The notes: generated by a model not told the origin, from the sequence alone. Counted from the first letter of the stretch, positions 34,251 to 43,544 are shown. The stretch: DNA of 64,000 nt from an uncultured Clostridia bacterium (GCA_937876205.1 CALEII010000066.1:89518-153517); one strand, 5' to 3'. Numbers and translations: made by a program.

Positions 34251-34278
34251 TTGACTTTTCAAAATGAAAGCGTATAAT
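34251..34278 (+). promoter_or_regulatory. SigmaA-type promoter of paaK-ACT
   Basis: TTGACT, 16 bases, TATAAT, about 32 bases before the paaK ATG. Confidence 0.7.
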
Positions 34279-34310
34279 TATACACATAAATTTCAGAAAG
34301 GATGATTAAC

Positions 34311-35618
34311 ATGGCTAATTACTTTCAGCCCGAGATAGAGTGCGCATCCCGTGAAGATATGCTTGCTGTTCAGAATAAAAAGCTCGTGGCACAGGTTAAA
34401 CATGTTTATGAAAATGTAAAATATTATCGTGATCTTATGGATGAAAAGGGGGTCACTCCTGATGATATCAAAGGTGTTGATGACCTCCATAAGCTTCCTT
34501 TTCTTTCAAAATCTGATCTCCGCGATGCGTATCCCTATGGTCTTCTCGGTACAGATCTTAAAAATTGCGTAAGAATTCATTCAACAAGCGGAACAACAGG
34601 AAAAAGAGTTGTTGCTTTCTATACAAAAAATGATATTGACCTCTGGGAAGATTGCTGCGCCAGAGCGATTGTTGCTGCAGGTGGCTCTGAAGAAGATATT
34701 TGTCAGGTTGCTTACGGTTACGGTCTTTTTACAGGTGGTTTTGGTCTTAATGGCGGTTCTCAGAAAGTCGGTTGTCTTACACTTCCAATGTCATCAGGTA
34801 ATACAGAAAGACAGATTCAGTTTATGCAGGATCTCCATTCAACAATTATCTGCTGTACACCTTCTTATGCAGCATACATTGGTGAAACACTCAAAGAAAT
34901 GGGGCTTACTCCCGATGATATAGACCTTAAGGCTGGTATTTTCGGTGCTGAGCCCTGGACTGAAGAAATGCGCCGTGATATTGAAAAATCTCTCGGCATC
35001 AAAGCCTATGATATTTACGGTCTTACGGAATCAACAGGTCCGGGTGTTGCATTTGAATGCTCAGAACAAACAGGTATGCATGTCAATGAAGACCATTTTA
35101 TCCCGGAAATTATAGATCCTGATACAGGAGAAGTGCTTCCTCTGGGGGAAAAGGGTGAACTTGTTTTCACAAGTCTTGATAAGGAGGGCTTCCCCCTTCT
35201 CAGATACAGAACAAGAGACATCTGTGTTCTTTCTCGTAAAAAATGTTCATGCGGAAGAACCCTTATCAAAATGGCTAAGCCTATGGGCAGAAGTGATGAT
35301 ATGCTTATTATCAGAGGTGTCAATGTCTTCCCGTCACAGATTGAAACGGTTCTTCTTAATGAAGGTTACTCACCAAATTATATGATTGAAGTTGACAGAA
35401 AGAACAATGTTGATACTCTCGATGTTTTTGTTGAGCTTAATCCTGAGCAGTTTACAGATACCGTTAAGGGTGTTGCTTCAAAAGAAAAAGAACTTGCACT
35501 GGCAATCACTCAGATGCTGGGCATCAGACCTTCAGTGCATCTTGTTGCTCCCAAGTCTATTGCCAGAAGTGAAGGCAAAGCAGTACGTGTTGTTGACAAG
35601 CGTAAGCTTCACGATTGA
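34311..35618 (+). CDS. paaK: Phenylacetate-CoA ligase-type AMP-dependent synthetase
   Basis: Acyl-adenylate-forming enzyme of the PaaK family, 435 residues. HSTSGTTGKR (phosphate loop) is near residue 91, IFGAEPWTEEMR near 208, YDIYGLTESTGPG near 226 and LRYRTRDIC near 297. The C-terminal domain follows, ending KAVRVVDKR. Family members activate phenylacetate or other arylacetates to CoA thioesters, using ATP. The following ACT-domain gene is the typical anaerobe partner. In fermenting gut bacteria the pair may handle aromatic amino-acid-derived acids. The ATG at 34311 follows AGAAAGGATGATTAAC. Confidence 0.9.
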   Translation: MANYFQPEIECASREDMLAVQNKKLVAQVKHVYENVKYYRDLMDEKGVTPDDIKGVDDLHKLPFLSKSDLRDAYPYGLLGTDLKNCVRIHSTSGTTGKRVVAFYTKNDIDLWEDCCARAIVAAGGSEEDICQVAYGYGLFTGGFGLNGGSQKVGCLTLPMSSGNTERQIQFMQDLHSTIICCTPSYAAYIGETLKEMGLTPDDIDLKAGIFGAEPWTEEMRRDIEKSLGIKAYDIYGLTESTGPGVAFECSEQTGMHVNEDHFIPEIIDPDTGEVLPLGEKGELVFTSLDKEGFPLLRYRTRDICVLSRKKCSCGRTLIKMAKPMGRSDDMLIIRGVNVFPSQIETVLLNEGYSPNYMIEVDRKNNVDTLDVFVELNPEQFTDTVKGVASKEKELALAITQMLGIRPSVHLVAPKSIARSEGKAVRVVDKRKLHD

Positions 35619-35645
35619 TTTATTTAAGAAAAGGAGAATTTTGCA

Positions 35646-36071
35646 ATGAGCGTTAAACAGATTTCCGTTTTTATTGAAAATAAAACAGGTAAGCTTGCTG
35701 AAGTTACCAGATATATTGCTGATAACAACATCAATATGAAGGCTCTTTCAGTTGCAGATACACACGATTTTGGTATTCTCAGAATTATCTGTGAAAATCA
35801 CGATTCTGCTGTGAATGCACTCAGAGACGGTGGCTATGTTGTTGCTGAAACAGATGTTGTTGCAGTTGAAATTACAGATAAGCCCGGTAGCCTTGCAGCT
35901 ATTCTTGAAGCTCTTTCTGAGTCAGACATTGCAGTTGAATATACATATGCTTTTCTGTCCGTAAAGAATGCAGGCCACGCATATATGATATTCCGTGTGG
36001 ATGATAACGGTAAGGCTAAAGCAGCTCTCGGTGATAAGTTCAATGTAATTACTGACGCATCACTTTTCTGA
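35646..36071 (+). CDS. Tandem ACT-domain protein
   Basis: A 141-residue protein made of two ACT folds: residues about 1-68 (FIENKTGKLAEVTRYIADNN) and about 70-141 (EITDKPGSLAAILEALSESD). ACT domains bind amino acids and regulate enzymes. The gene lies 27 bases after paaK with AGGAGAATTTTGCA before its ATG and shares its promoter. It probably senses an aromatic or branched amino acid to tune the ligase, by analogy with the frequent paaK-ACT pairing. Confidence 0.88.
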   Translation: MSVKQISVFIENKTGKLAEVTRYIADNNINMKALSVADTHDFGILRIICENHDSAVNALRDGGYVVAETDVVAVEITDKPGSLAAILEALSESDIAVEYTYAFLSVKNAGHAYMIFRVDDNGKAKAALGDKFNVITDASLF

Positions 36072-36086
36072 TTTACTGAAAAAATA

Positions 36087-36118
36087 AAGCTCTCACATCT
36101 TAACCGATGTGGGAGCTT
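36087..36118. terminator. Bidirectional terminator between ACT and HTH genes
   Basis: A 13-bp stem with one G-T pair and a 6-base loop lies between convergent genes, with T-rich tails on both sides. Confidence 0.85.
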
Positions 36119-36124
36119 ATTGTT

Positions 36125-36577
36125 TTATATGGCATCTTCTGCATCATTCAGAGCTTTAAGCAGTGATGACAGCTCAGTATTTGTTGGTGCATCTGTCTGA
36201 TTCAGCTGCTGATACGTTATGTTCTGTTTTGCAAGACTTTCTGCAAATGCAATATTTTCTTCTTCGTCTTTGCAGCGCAGATATTCAAGCTCAATCATTG
36301 TTTTTACAGCGTGAATGCCTTTTTCGTCAAGCTGTGACATTTTATCAAGCAGTTGTTCTGATGCTTCAGAAACAACCACCGGATAAACACCGTTAATCAT
36401 TCTGATATCCAGTGCTTTACACATTTTTACTACAGTTGTGAATGCGGTTCCGCTAACGCCGTTCTTCAGAGAGCTGACAATTGTTGTCTGCGGAATTCCG
36501 AGCTCTTCGGAAAACCTTCTTGTGCTTGAGTATTTTAGCTTGATGTTTCTTTTTATAAGCTGTGTAAGTTCATCCAT
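36125..36577 (-). CDS. XRE-type helix-turn-helix regulator
   Basis: DNA-binding protein of 150 residues. The N-terminal helix-turn-helix includes STRRFSEELGIPQTTIVSSLKN (about 19-40, broken only by the turn). The C-terminal half has helices but no recognised effector domain. The ATG at 36577 is eight bases after AAGGTGG; an upstream GTG lies inside that ribosome site. It follows the alpha-mannosidase gene by 13 bases in the same direction and may regulate it. Confidence 0.75.
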   Translation of the reverse strand: MDELTQLIKRNIKLKYSSTRRFSEELGIPQTTIVSSLKNGVSGTAFTTVVKMCKALDIRMINGVYPVVVSEASEQLLDKMSQLDEKGIHAVKTMIELEYLRCKDEEENIAFAESLAKQNITYQQLNQTDAPTNTELSSLLKALNDAEDAI

Positions 36578-36590
36578 AATTTTTACCACC

Positions 36591-39551
36591 TTAATTTAAA
36601 AATTTTCTGAAGTTATCGGGAGTTATCTGTATTGTAATAATTTCAAACGGCTTGAAATTATATTCAGATGTCGTTTCTTCTGCGTTTTCTGTCATATCGC
36701 ATACTGTGAATTCACCGATTCTTCTGAGTGTTCCTCTTTTACCATTCTGTTCTGACAGTCTGATTATGATATTCTTTCCGTCTTCAGAAAGCTTCATTGC
36801 CTGCAGATACAGCTCACCGAAATCTGCATTCAGAGACTCTTCGGCTTTTATCAGGGGAATATTGTATTCAAACGCTGTCTTATTTATTTTTGCGTCAGTA
36901 TGGTTACCGGTATGGGGAAAAATCATATAACAGAATTCGTGATGACCGATGTCAGAGGTTGTGTCAGGTCTTTCTGTTGCTCTGAGCAGTGAAAGAGAGA
37001 AAGACTGAGAGTCGACACCCACACCGTATTTTCCGTTGTTTATCACAGCGATGCCGGCATCTGTTTCTGATATATCACACCATTTGTGGTGACACACCTC
37101 GAAGCGTGCCTTCTGCCAGGTTGTGTTTTTGTGCATTTCTCGCTTAATAAAGCCTGCAGAAGTGTCGCATACAAGCTCACGGGACAGAATATCAGGTGCA
37201 AACTCAACTTTTGCGAGTCTGTGCTTTTCATTCCAGTCGACAATATTTTCTACTTCAATTGCACGTGACCTTCTGAAAAGCCTTATAATCATTGTCCAGT
37301 TGCTTTTTTCTGTTGTAAGAGTTGTTGCAAATTCAGCAGCTTCACCGTTAACTGTTATCAGTGTAAGGGGACTTGCTATATTCAGCTTGTCCTCTTTTTT
37401 TGCGTAATCGGGCAGAATATCCCACGCATCATATGTGCCGGGATAGTCGTGATAAAAATGAAGCTTGTTGAATTCATCACGTATCCATTCCCGCTCAAGC
37501 TCTTTGTCATATATCGATGCAAAACTTCCGTCACTGTTAAATTCAATTATATAGTACGGTGTTTCAACCTTTTTGCTGACATCTATCCAGCTGTTGTCTG
37601 AGTCTGTTTTTTTGATAATTCCGTTTGACAGTGCTTTTAAATCAGGGATTGCATAAAAACCTTTCCTGCCCAGTCTTGTTATATCACCGTTATCGTCTTC
37701 AATAAATGTGATATTATTTCTGTCGTAATTCAGAGAGTTGAAATAAGTTTCACATTGTTTATTTGTGATTTCATCAAGTGCTTTGTCAGCTTCTTCATAA
37801 TCAGCAACGGCATCTCTGTATACGGGAGTAATATGGCTTCCTGGCAGAATATCGTGAAACTGATTTATAAGCAGTTTTTTATAAATATCACGTATTTCAT
37901 CAGCAGGGTAGGGTGTGCCCTTGAACATTCTGATAACAGACAGCATTTCAGCGTTTCTCAGCTTGAATTCAAGCATTCTGTTGTATCTTTTTATTTCTGA
38001 TTTTGTTGTGAATGTTCCTCTGTGCATCTCAAGGTACAGTTCACCGTCCCAGGTCTGAAGGTCTGCATTGTCATTAAAATTATCTTTAAGAAAATCGTGT
38101 GCAGTGATGTGTCTTGTCTGAGGAATTGCTGAGAACTTATTAAATCTGTGCATAAGCTCAATCATTTCTTCGGTTACACCGCTTCCTCCGTCACCGTAGC
38201 CGAACATCTGAAGTGTTTCTGTTCCCGATTCCTTGTCCTGGAATGCGTCCCAGTTTTCCTGAATCTGTGAAGGCATATTCCACGAAATGAAATGGGTGGG
38301 AGGAACACAGGCATACACTTCTGAGCCGTCTATTCCTTTCCAGATGAAGTTATTATAAGGAAATCTGTTTGTGTCATTCCATGTTGACATTTTGTTTGAC
38401 ACAAAATATTTTACGCCTGATTTTTTTAATATCTGAGGCAGAATCCAGCTGTTACCGAAGACGTCAGGCAGCCAGCAGGAGTCAACAGTGATACCGAACT
38501 TTTCTTTGTAATACTTCTGTCCGTAGAGGCATTGTCTTATAAGACTCTCTGCTGAGGGCACATTGCAGTCAGGCTCAACATACATCGCACCGACGGGCTC
38601 AAACTGTCCGTTTCTGATTTTTTCTTTCAGCTCTTCAAATACCTCAGGATAATATTTCTCAACAGTTTCGTAAGTATATGCCTGAGTGTGGGCGTACCTG
38701 AAATCAGGATATCTGTCCATAAGACGCATCTGAATGAGAACAGTTCTCAGGTTTTTCTGCACAGCGTGAATTCTGCGCCAATAATATGCAATGTCTAGAT
38801 GTGAGTGTGCAATAAGAGCTACTTTGCCGTTACTGCCGAAACGCTTATCGGCATATATCTTGTTTTCGATGTGTTCTTTTGCTTTTATAATATCTTCCTG
38901 ACGGATGTTTTCAAAGTCAATATGGTCAAGTGCTTCATTAAGCTCCTTGTTTATGTGCACTCGCAGATCTTCATTAAAGCTGTCACTTTTTGCAATATCA
39001 AGCAATAATTCAAGGTCATAAACAAGAGACTGCACATCCTTATTTATAACGCAAAGATAACCGCCATCAAAAATCTGTCTGCAGCCTCTTACCGATAATG
39101 ATTCGGGGTTGCGTTCATCATCAGGCTTTGATCTGTTATAGGCTATTATTTCAAAATGAAGCTCATTTGTGTCTGTATAGCCCGTAAGAATCAGATTATC
39201 TCTGTTCGGGTCAATGCCGCCGACATATCTTCCGTTGACCTTTACAATCATTTCTGCTGCAGTTTTCAATGAGAATCTGAGTTCTTTGCCATTATATTTT
39301 TCGGGCACTGTAACAAATGCTTCAATGAATGCTGTTCCGTCAGGTGTGAAATACATATCGCCTTTGTTAAGCTTTCTCGGAGTTTCGTCATAAAACTCAA
39401 ACTGCATTTCACTTGTCTGTCGTGCTTCACGTATTGTGAATGTTGTAATTTCTGTTTTATCTTCGTAAATATATCTTTTCAGCCAGCCGAAACGAAGGTC
39501 TGTATAGTCTTCAGGACGCATACTTCGTCTGACAACTTTTATATGTGCCAT
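36591..39551 (-). CDS. GH38 alpha-mannosidase, no signal peptide
   Basis: Family 38 alpha-mannosidase of 986 residues, within the family range. A beta-rich N-terminal domain precedes the catalytic (beta/alpha)7 domain with the zinc site HSHLDIAY (His249, His251, Asp253) and the nucleophile Asp363 in WLPDVFGNSW. GSHITPVYRDA marks the helical domain, and C-terminal beta-sandwiches complete it. The common DxAW of the zinc site is DIAY here. With no export signal it should cut mannose from imported N-glycan fragments. It lies 12 bases after the NifU-like gene and 13 before the HTH gene. Confidence 0.92.
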   Translation of the reverse strand: MAHIKVVRRSMRPEDYTDLRFGWLKRYIYEDKTEITTFTIREARQTSEMQFEFYDETPRKLNKGDMYFTPDGTAFIEAFVTVPEKYNGKELRFSLKTAAEMIVKVNGRYVGGIDPNRDNLILTGYTDTNELHFEIIAYNRSKPDDERNPESLSVRGCRQIFDGGYLCVINKDVQSLVYDLELLLDIAKSDSFNEDLRVHINKELNEALDHIDFENIRQEDIIKAKEHIENKIYADKRFGSNGKVALIAHSHLDIAYYWRRIHAVQKNLRTVLIQMRLMDRYPDFRYAHTQAYTYETVEKYYPEVFEELKEKIRNGQFEPVGAMYVEPDCNVPSAESLIRQCLYGQKYYKEKFGITVDSCWLPDVFGNSWILPQILKKSGVKYFVSNKMSTWNDTNRFPYNNFIWKGIDGSEVYACVPPTHFISWNMPSQIQENWDAFQDKESGTETLQMFGYGDGGSGVTEEMIELMHRFNKFSAIPQTRHITAHDFLKDNFNDNADLQTWDGELYLEMHRGTFTTKSEIKRYNRMLEFKLRNAEMLSVIRMFKGTPYPADEIRDIYKKLLINQFHDILPGSHITPVYRDAVADYEEADKALDEITNKQCETYFNSLNYDRNNITFIEDDNGDITRLGRKGFYAIPDLKALSNGIIKKTDSDNSWIDVSKKVETPYYIIEFNSDGSFASIYDKELEREWIRDEFNKLHFYHDYPGTYDAWDILPDYAKKEDKLNIASPLTLITVNGEAAEFATTLTTEKSNWTMIIRLFRRSRAIEVENIVDWNEKHRLAKVEFAPDILSRELVCDTSAGFIKREMHKNTTWQKARFEVCHHKWCDISETDAGIAVINNGKYGVGVDSQSFSLSLLRATERPDTTSDIGHHEFCYMIFPHTGNHTDAKINKTAFEYNIPLIKAEESLNADFGELYLQAMKLSEDGKNIIIRLSEQNGKRGTLRRIGEFTVCDMTENAEETTSEYNFKPFEIITIQITPDNFRKFLN

Positions 39552-39563
39552 ATTTTTTTCTCC

Positions 39564-39797
39564 TTACGTGTCCCAGAAGAAGGGCTTTTGTCTTGTTGCA
39601 ATCAGAGTGACCTCATGACCGAGGTCATTTTTTATCTGTTGCTCAATCCACCTTATGCACCTGTCGAGTATTTTGCACTTTGAGCATTCGCCACGGACGG
39701 CAACATTTACAGTATTTTCTTCCATTGAAAGAAAAACAATCTCGCCCCCATCACCTTGTATTTTCGGACGGATTACATCCTCAATATATTGTTTCAT
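39564..39797 (-). CDS. NifU C-terminal-domain-like protein
   Basis: A 77-residue single-domain protein. IQGDGGEIVFLS near residue 14 and a Cys cluster CSKCKILDRC near 36-45 match the NifU C-terminal/Nfu fold, which holds and hands over Fe-S clusters through a CxxC pair. The third Cys is unusual. The ATG at 39797, nine bases after AGGAAG, is preferred. It heads an operon with the GH38 mannosidase and the HTH regulator, and no functional link between them is obvious. Confidence 0.72.
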   Translation of the reverse strand: MKQYIEDVIRPKIQGDGGEIVFLSMEENTVNVAVRGECSKCKILDRCIRWIEQQIKNDLGHEVTLIATRQKPFFWDT

Positions 39798-39819
39798 TGA
39801 TATCACTTCCTGTAACTAC

Positions 39820-39848
39820 ATAATAATATTTTTGCATATGAATGTCAA
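39820..39848 (-). promoter_or_regulatory. SigmaA-type promoter of the NifU-like/GH38/HTH operon
   Basis: On the minus strand consensus TTGACA and TATTAT are 17 bases apart, about 23 bases before the start codon. Confidence 0.7.
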
Positions 39849-39942
39849 TGTTTTTCTGTATATTATTGTGATTTTGTATGATTTATTGTCAATATGTCAT
39901 AACACAGACAACCTTGCATAAGGATATTAAAGGGGGCTGATT

Positions 39943-40893
39943 TTGAATAAAAATGAATTTGACGATGTAATAAATTATCTGCCTGTCAGCATAAAAAAAA
40001 TTCTGTTGCATATAAATGAAAATATGAAGTGTAATACATATGAAATAAGACTCAGAGTAAACAAACCTGTTGTTTTGTCAGGCAGTTACGGAACTGTATT
40101 TGTTCTGCCTGACAGCTCACTTGTTCAGATTCTGACTGCTGATGCTGTGTGTATTGATAAAAACATTCTTAATGAGACTGTTGCAAGGCTGTGCGATTAC
40201 TCTGTATATGCCCATCAGTCGGACATTGCTGACGGTTTTGTGACATTTGGGGGCGGACATCGTGCAGGCTTCTGCGGTACTGCTGTATATAATAACGGAA
40301 TTATTACATCTCTCCGGAAAATTGATTCTGTCAATATCCGTATAGCACGAAATGTTTCATTCCCGATAAAACGTTTATTCCGAGGGCTGAGTGCAGAGAG
40401 TTTTAACGGTATTCTTGTTGCAGGACCACCCTGCAGTGGTAAAACCACGTTTCTGAAAAGCTTTGCCTCAGAATGTTCATCTTCATTTGATACGGGATAT
40501 ATGAAAACTGTTATCATAGATGAAAGATTTGAGCTTGGGGAGCATATCGGTGTTAATTGCGATATTGTATCAGGTATGACCAAACTTCACGGTATAGTTC
40601 ACGCAACAAGGGTGCTTTCACCCGAGCTTATAGTGTGTGATGAAGTTTGTCTTGAGAAAGAAGCCCTTGAAATTCTCAGTTGCTGCAGAACGGGTGTTAA
40701 GTTTGCAGTCAGTGTTCATTCCGAATCACAGGTTTCGTTGTTTCGCCGTCCTGTCTCTGAAATCCTGCTTTCATCAGGTTTTTTTGATTATATAGTTTTT
40801 TTGGATAAGAAAAATATATCCGATAATGTCAGAATTTATAATACGGAGGAAATTAAAAATGAATGTTTTTGCAACGATAATGATACTCTTTAG
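39943..40893 (+). CDS. spoIIIAA: Stage III sporulation protein AA (SpoIIIAA ATPase)
   Basis: AAA+ ATPase resembling type II/III secretion ATPases that powers the mother cell-forespore channel. In 316 residues it has an N-terminal domain with GYxTxxGGHR-like FVTFGGGHRAGFCGTAV near 97-113, Walker A GPPCSGKTT near 163-171, Walker B-type VIDERFELG, and IVCDEVCLEKEA. The start is TTG after AGGGGGCTGA. Its end overlaps spoIIIAB by 35 bases. Confidence 0.95.
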   Translation: MNKNEFDDVINYLPVSIKKILLHINENMKCNTYEIRLRVNKPVVLSGSYGTVFVLPDSSLVQILTADAVCIDKNILNETVARLCDYSVYAHQSDIADGFVTFGGGHRAGFCGTAVYNNGIITSLRKIDSVNIRIARNVSFPIKRLFRGLSAESFNGILVAGPPCSGKTTFLKSFASECSSSFDTGYMKTVIIDERFELGEHIGVNCDIVSGMTKLHGIVHATRVLSPELIVCDEVCLEKEALEILSCCRTGVKFAVSVHSESQVSLFRRPVSEILLSSGFFDYIVFLDKKNISDNVRIYNTEEIKNECFCNDNDTL

Positions 40894-41365
40894 CTCCTTT
40901 GCCATAGCTTTTTTTATCATAAAAAAGGAGATAAAGCATTGTACTGTACTCGAGGAATCTATAAAGCTTATAAATCTTATAAAAAACAGAGCAGCGTTCT
41001 ATTCAGAACCGTTGCCTGATATTGTAGACGGAATTTCTGCAAACGATAATAAATATCTTAAAGAGTTCCGTTCTTGTTTCTCTGAAAATCAGGACTTGCC
41101 TGCAGATATACCTGAACGGTGGAAGACAGCCGTAGAATTGTATTTCGGTCAGTATCTTGAAACTTATGAGTGTGATATTCTCATTCATTTCGGGGAAGAG
41201 CTGTGTACCTGTAACAGAAGCGAAATAGAAAAAATATATGACAATGCTGAGCAGGCACTTTATGAATTCATCAACACGGCAAGACAAAAACGAAATACAA
41301 ACGCTAAATCTACAGCGGCAATATCAGTATCAGTCGGTGTAATGATAGTGCTTATGCTCATATGA
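40859..41365 (+). CDS. spoIIIAB: Stage III sporulation protein AB
   Basis: Membrane-anchored component of the SpoIIIA-SpoIIQ channel. The 168-residue product has an N-terminal membrane helix (about 1-21), a cytoplasmic or intermembrane helical domain with LEESIKLINLIKNRAAFY, and a C-terminal membrane helix, a GspF-like layout. The ATG at 40859 follows GGAGGAAATTAAAA; the longer frame from 40826 lacks support. Confidence 0.93.
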   Translation: MNVFATIMILFSSFAIAFFIIKKEIKHCTVLEESIKLINLIKNRAAFYSEPLPDIVDGISANDNKYLKEFRSCFSENQDLPADIPERWKTAVELYFGQYLETYECDILIHFGEELCTCNRSEIEKIYDNAEQALYEFINTARQKRNTNAKSTAAISVSVGVMIVLMLI

Positions 41366-41375
41366 CGGAGGGTAT

Positions 41376-41570
41376 ATGAATGTTGATATGCTTTTCAGGA
41401 TTGCAGCAGTCGGAATAATTGTTGCTGTTCTGAATCAGGTGCTTGTAAGATCAGGTCGTGATGAATACACAATGATAACCACTCTTGCAGGGCTTATAAT
41501 TGTGCTGATGGCTATAATACCTCACCTGAGAGAAATGTTTGACTATATAAAGTCTGTTTTTGATTTATGA
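41376..41570 (+). CDS. spoIIIAC: Stage III sporulation protein AC
   Basis: A 64-residue protein with two membrane helices (about 5-22 and 33-52), matching SpoIIIAC in size and in the motif VLNQVLVRSGRDEY. Subunit of the feeding-tube channel in the outer forespore membrane. Its stop overlaps the spoIIIAD start (ATGA). Confidence 0.94.
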   Translation: MNVDMLFRIAAVGIIVAVLNQVLVRSGRDEYTMITTLAGLIIVLMAIIPHLREMFDYIKSVFDL

Positions 41571-41950
41571 TCAGGCTGTTCGGTATTGCAGTTATCACCT
41601 CATTTACATATCTATATGTCAGAAAATATAATCCCGAATATGCACTTGCGGCTGAGCTTGCAGGCGTTGTTATCGTGCTTTTTTCAGCATTTCCTTTTGT
41701 AAAGGATGTAATAGATTTCTTCTTTGATATGTCGTCATATTCAGGTGTTGATAAAAGTTATGTCGGCGTAATAGTGAAAACAGTCGGCATTGCTTTTGTT
41801 TCGCAATTTGCAGGTGACATCTGCCGTGACTCAGGACAGGGTGTAATGGCATCAAAAATTGAGCTGGCAGGCAAGCTTATGATGGCATCTCTTGCTCTTC
41901 CGATTGCTAAAGCTTTGCTCGAAACTGCATTGAAAATGATAGGAGTATAA
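41567..41950 (+). CDS. spoIIIAD: Stage III sporulation protein AD
   Basis: A 127-residue protein with four hydrophobic segments and the conserved YVGVIVKTVGIAFVSQFAGD and CRDSGQGVMASKIELAGK blocks of SpoIIIAD. It is a membrane subunit of the SpoIIIA complex. It starts within the end of spoIIIAC and ends one base before spoIIIAE. Confidence 0.95.
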   Translation: MIRLFGIAVITSFTYLYVRKYNPEYALAAELAGVVIVLFSAFPFVKDVIDFFFDMSSYSGVDKSYVGVIVKTVGIAFVSQFAGDICRDSGQGVMASKIELAGKLMMASLALPIAKALLETALKMIGV

Positions 41951-41951
41951 A

Positions 41952-43064
41952 ATGAAATGTAAAGTGTTTGTGGTTGTCGTGGTGTTGGCTTGTGTAATGT
42001 GTTTCAGCTTTACAGCAAATGCAGAGTCTGAAAGCGTGGCAAGTAATTCACTTTACAATAATGATTTCAAACTGAGTCAGGATGTTGTTGAAATACTCGA
42101 ATCCATTGGTTTTGAGGAAATATCATCGGAAAGTATACTGAATATGTCTGTTGCAGATGTGCTGCGTTCAATTGCCGATATATTCAGGGGCAGTCTTAAA
42201 AAACCGTTATCTTCGTTATGTGTTCTGACTGGGTTGATAATCGTTTGTGCCGTTGGTGTCGGGCTGCTCGGTACAAGAAGCGGAATGGGGGATTATCTCG
42301 GTTCTGTTGTTACAATGTGTATTGTCCTCGTTGCTTTTTCAGGCTCTGTGAGTTGTATTGATGCAACTGTGGATTCTATGTATTCTTCAGGTATTCTTAT
42401 GAAGACACTGATTCCTGCTGTTGCTGCATTTTCGGCTTTTTCAGGGAATCCTTCACTGGCAGTAAGTTATAATGCAGTATCAATGTATTGTGCGCAGATT
42501 ATTACATATTTCTGCAGTGATGCTCTGACTCCCGTTATGTGTGTTTTCTCTGCATTGTCTGTCTGCACGGGAATAAACAGATATTTTAATATTTCTCCAC
42601 TTCTTGCATCGGTGAAAAGGCTGGTGAATGTTCTTCTCGGGCTGCTCGGAACAGTTTACACGGGTATTCTTGCACTTAAAGATGTTCTTGCTGTTGGGAT
42701 AGACAAAGTTGCCGTTAAAGGCATCAAATTCGTAATCGGTTCTGCCGTGCCTGTTGTCGGCAGTGCTCTTAGTGAAGGCTTGTCATCAATAATAGCATCA
42801 GTTTCACTGATGAGGAATACATACGGAACAATCGGAATAATAGTTGTAACAGCAGTGACATTACCTGCAGTGTGTGAGCTTATTCTGTGGTCGTGCACAT
42901 TTATGTTATCTTCATATGTTGCTGATGCACTCGGTATTGGTAACGTTGCAGAGATTATCAACTGCATACGGTATACAGTCTCCATAATGCTTTCTGTGCT
43001 TCTTTTTGCAGTTTATATGCTGATTATTTCATCGGCTATGATAATTCTTCTTACAGGTAAATAG
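41952..43064 (+). CDS. spoIIIAE: Stage III sporulation protein AE
   Basis: Polytopic membrane protein of 370 residues, the largest membrane subunit of the channel. It has an N-terminal signal peptide with likely cleavage after ANA (residue 24), an external region to about 85, then about seven membrane segments. TLIPAVAAFSAFSGNPSLAV and GIKFVIGSAVPVVGSALSE are conserved blocks. GGAGTATAAA precedes the ATG. Confidence 0.95.
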   Translation: MKCKVFVVVVVLACVMCFSFTANAESESVASNSLYNNDFKLSQDVVEILESIGFEEISSESILNMSVADVLRSIADIFRGSLKKPLSSLCVLTGLIIVCAVGVGLLGTRSGMGDYLGSVVTMCIVLVAFSGSVSCIDATVDSMYSSGILMKTLIPAVAAFSAFSGNPSLAVSYNAVSMYCAQIITYFCSDALTPVMCVFSALSVCTGINRYFNISPLLASVKRLVNVLLGLLGTVYTGILALKDVLAVGIDKVAVKGIKFVIGSAVPVVGSALSEGLSSIIASVSLMRNTYGTIGIIVVTAVTLPAVCELILWSCTFMLSSYVADALGIGNVAEIINCIRYTVSIMLSVLLFAVYMLIISSAMIILLTGK

Positions 43065-43073
43065 GGTGACAGA

Positions 43074-43544
43074 ATGGATAGCTTGAAAGAATGGGCAGCA
43101 ATAATCTGCAGTGTTTCTGTCGGCAGTGTTTTTACCGTTTTTGTTATACCGGACGGAAAAATGAAAAAGTTTGCAGAAACAGTGGTTTCATTTGTTTTTT
43201 TACTTCTTGTAATTTCACTTGTTGCAGATGTTGATATAGATAAAGTTCAGAAACAGTCAGCAGATTATTATTTTTCAGATGAGATACAGGAGTATAATTC
43301 AGCTGATTTTTATTCTCAGAGTGCAAAAGAGTTCACAGAAAACTTTGTTTGCAACGAAATTTCTGATATATGTAGTGAGAAATTCACGGTAAAAGCAGAT
43401 ATTTTTTGTGATGATGATAATGTTTTTGTGCTTGACTGCATAACTATTACCATAGACAAAAAAGATGCAACGAAAGTGAATGAAATTAAAAACAAGGTGA
43501 GTCTCAGTGCAGGGATAGTGCCTGAGGTGGTGATTCTGAGATGA
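43074..43544 (+). CDS. spoIIIAF: Stage III sporulation protein AF
   Basis: A 156-residue protein with two N-terminal membrane helices (about 5-25 and 35-53) and a C-terminal soluble domain ending GIVPEVVILR. Its fold is thought to resemble the ring-building motif of secretion systems. The stop overlaps the spoIIIAG start (ATGA). Confidence 0.92.
   Translation: MDSLKEWAAIICSVSVGSVFTVFVIPDGKMKKFAETVVSFVFLLLVISLVADVDIDKVQKQSADYYFSDEIQEYNSADFYSQSAKEFTENFVCNEISDICSEKFTVKADIFCDDDNVFVLDCITITIDKKDATKVNEIKNKVSLSAGIVPEVVILR

Noticed and set aside
39897..39924. Possible SigmaE promoter of spoIIIAA (TCATAAC, 13 bases, CATAAGGA)
   Set aside because: The -10 match is poor and transcription would start on the ribosome site. 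The operon must have a SigmaE promoter, but I cannot place it.
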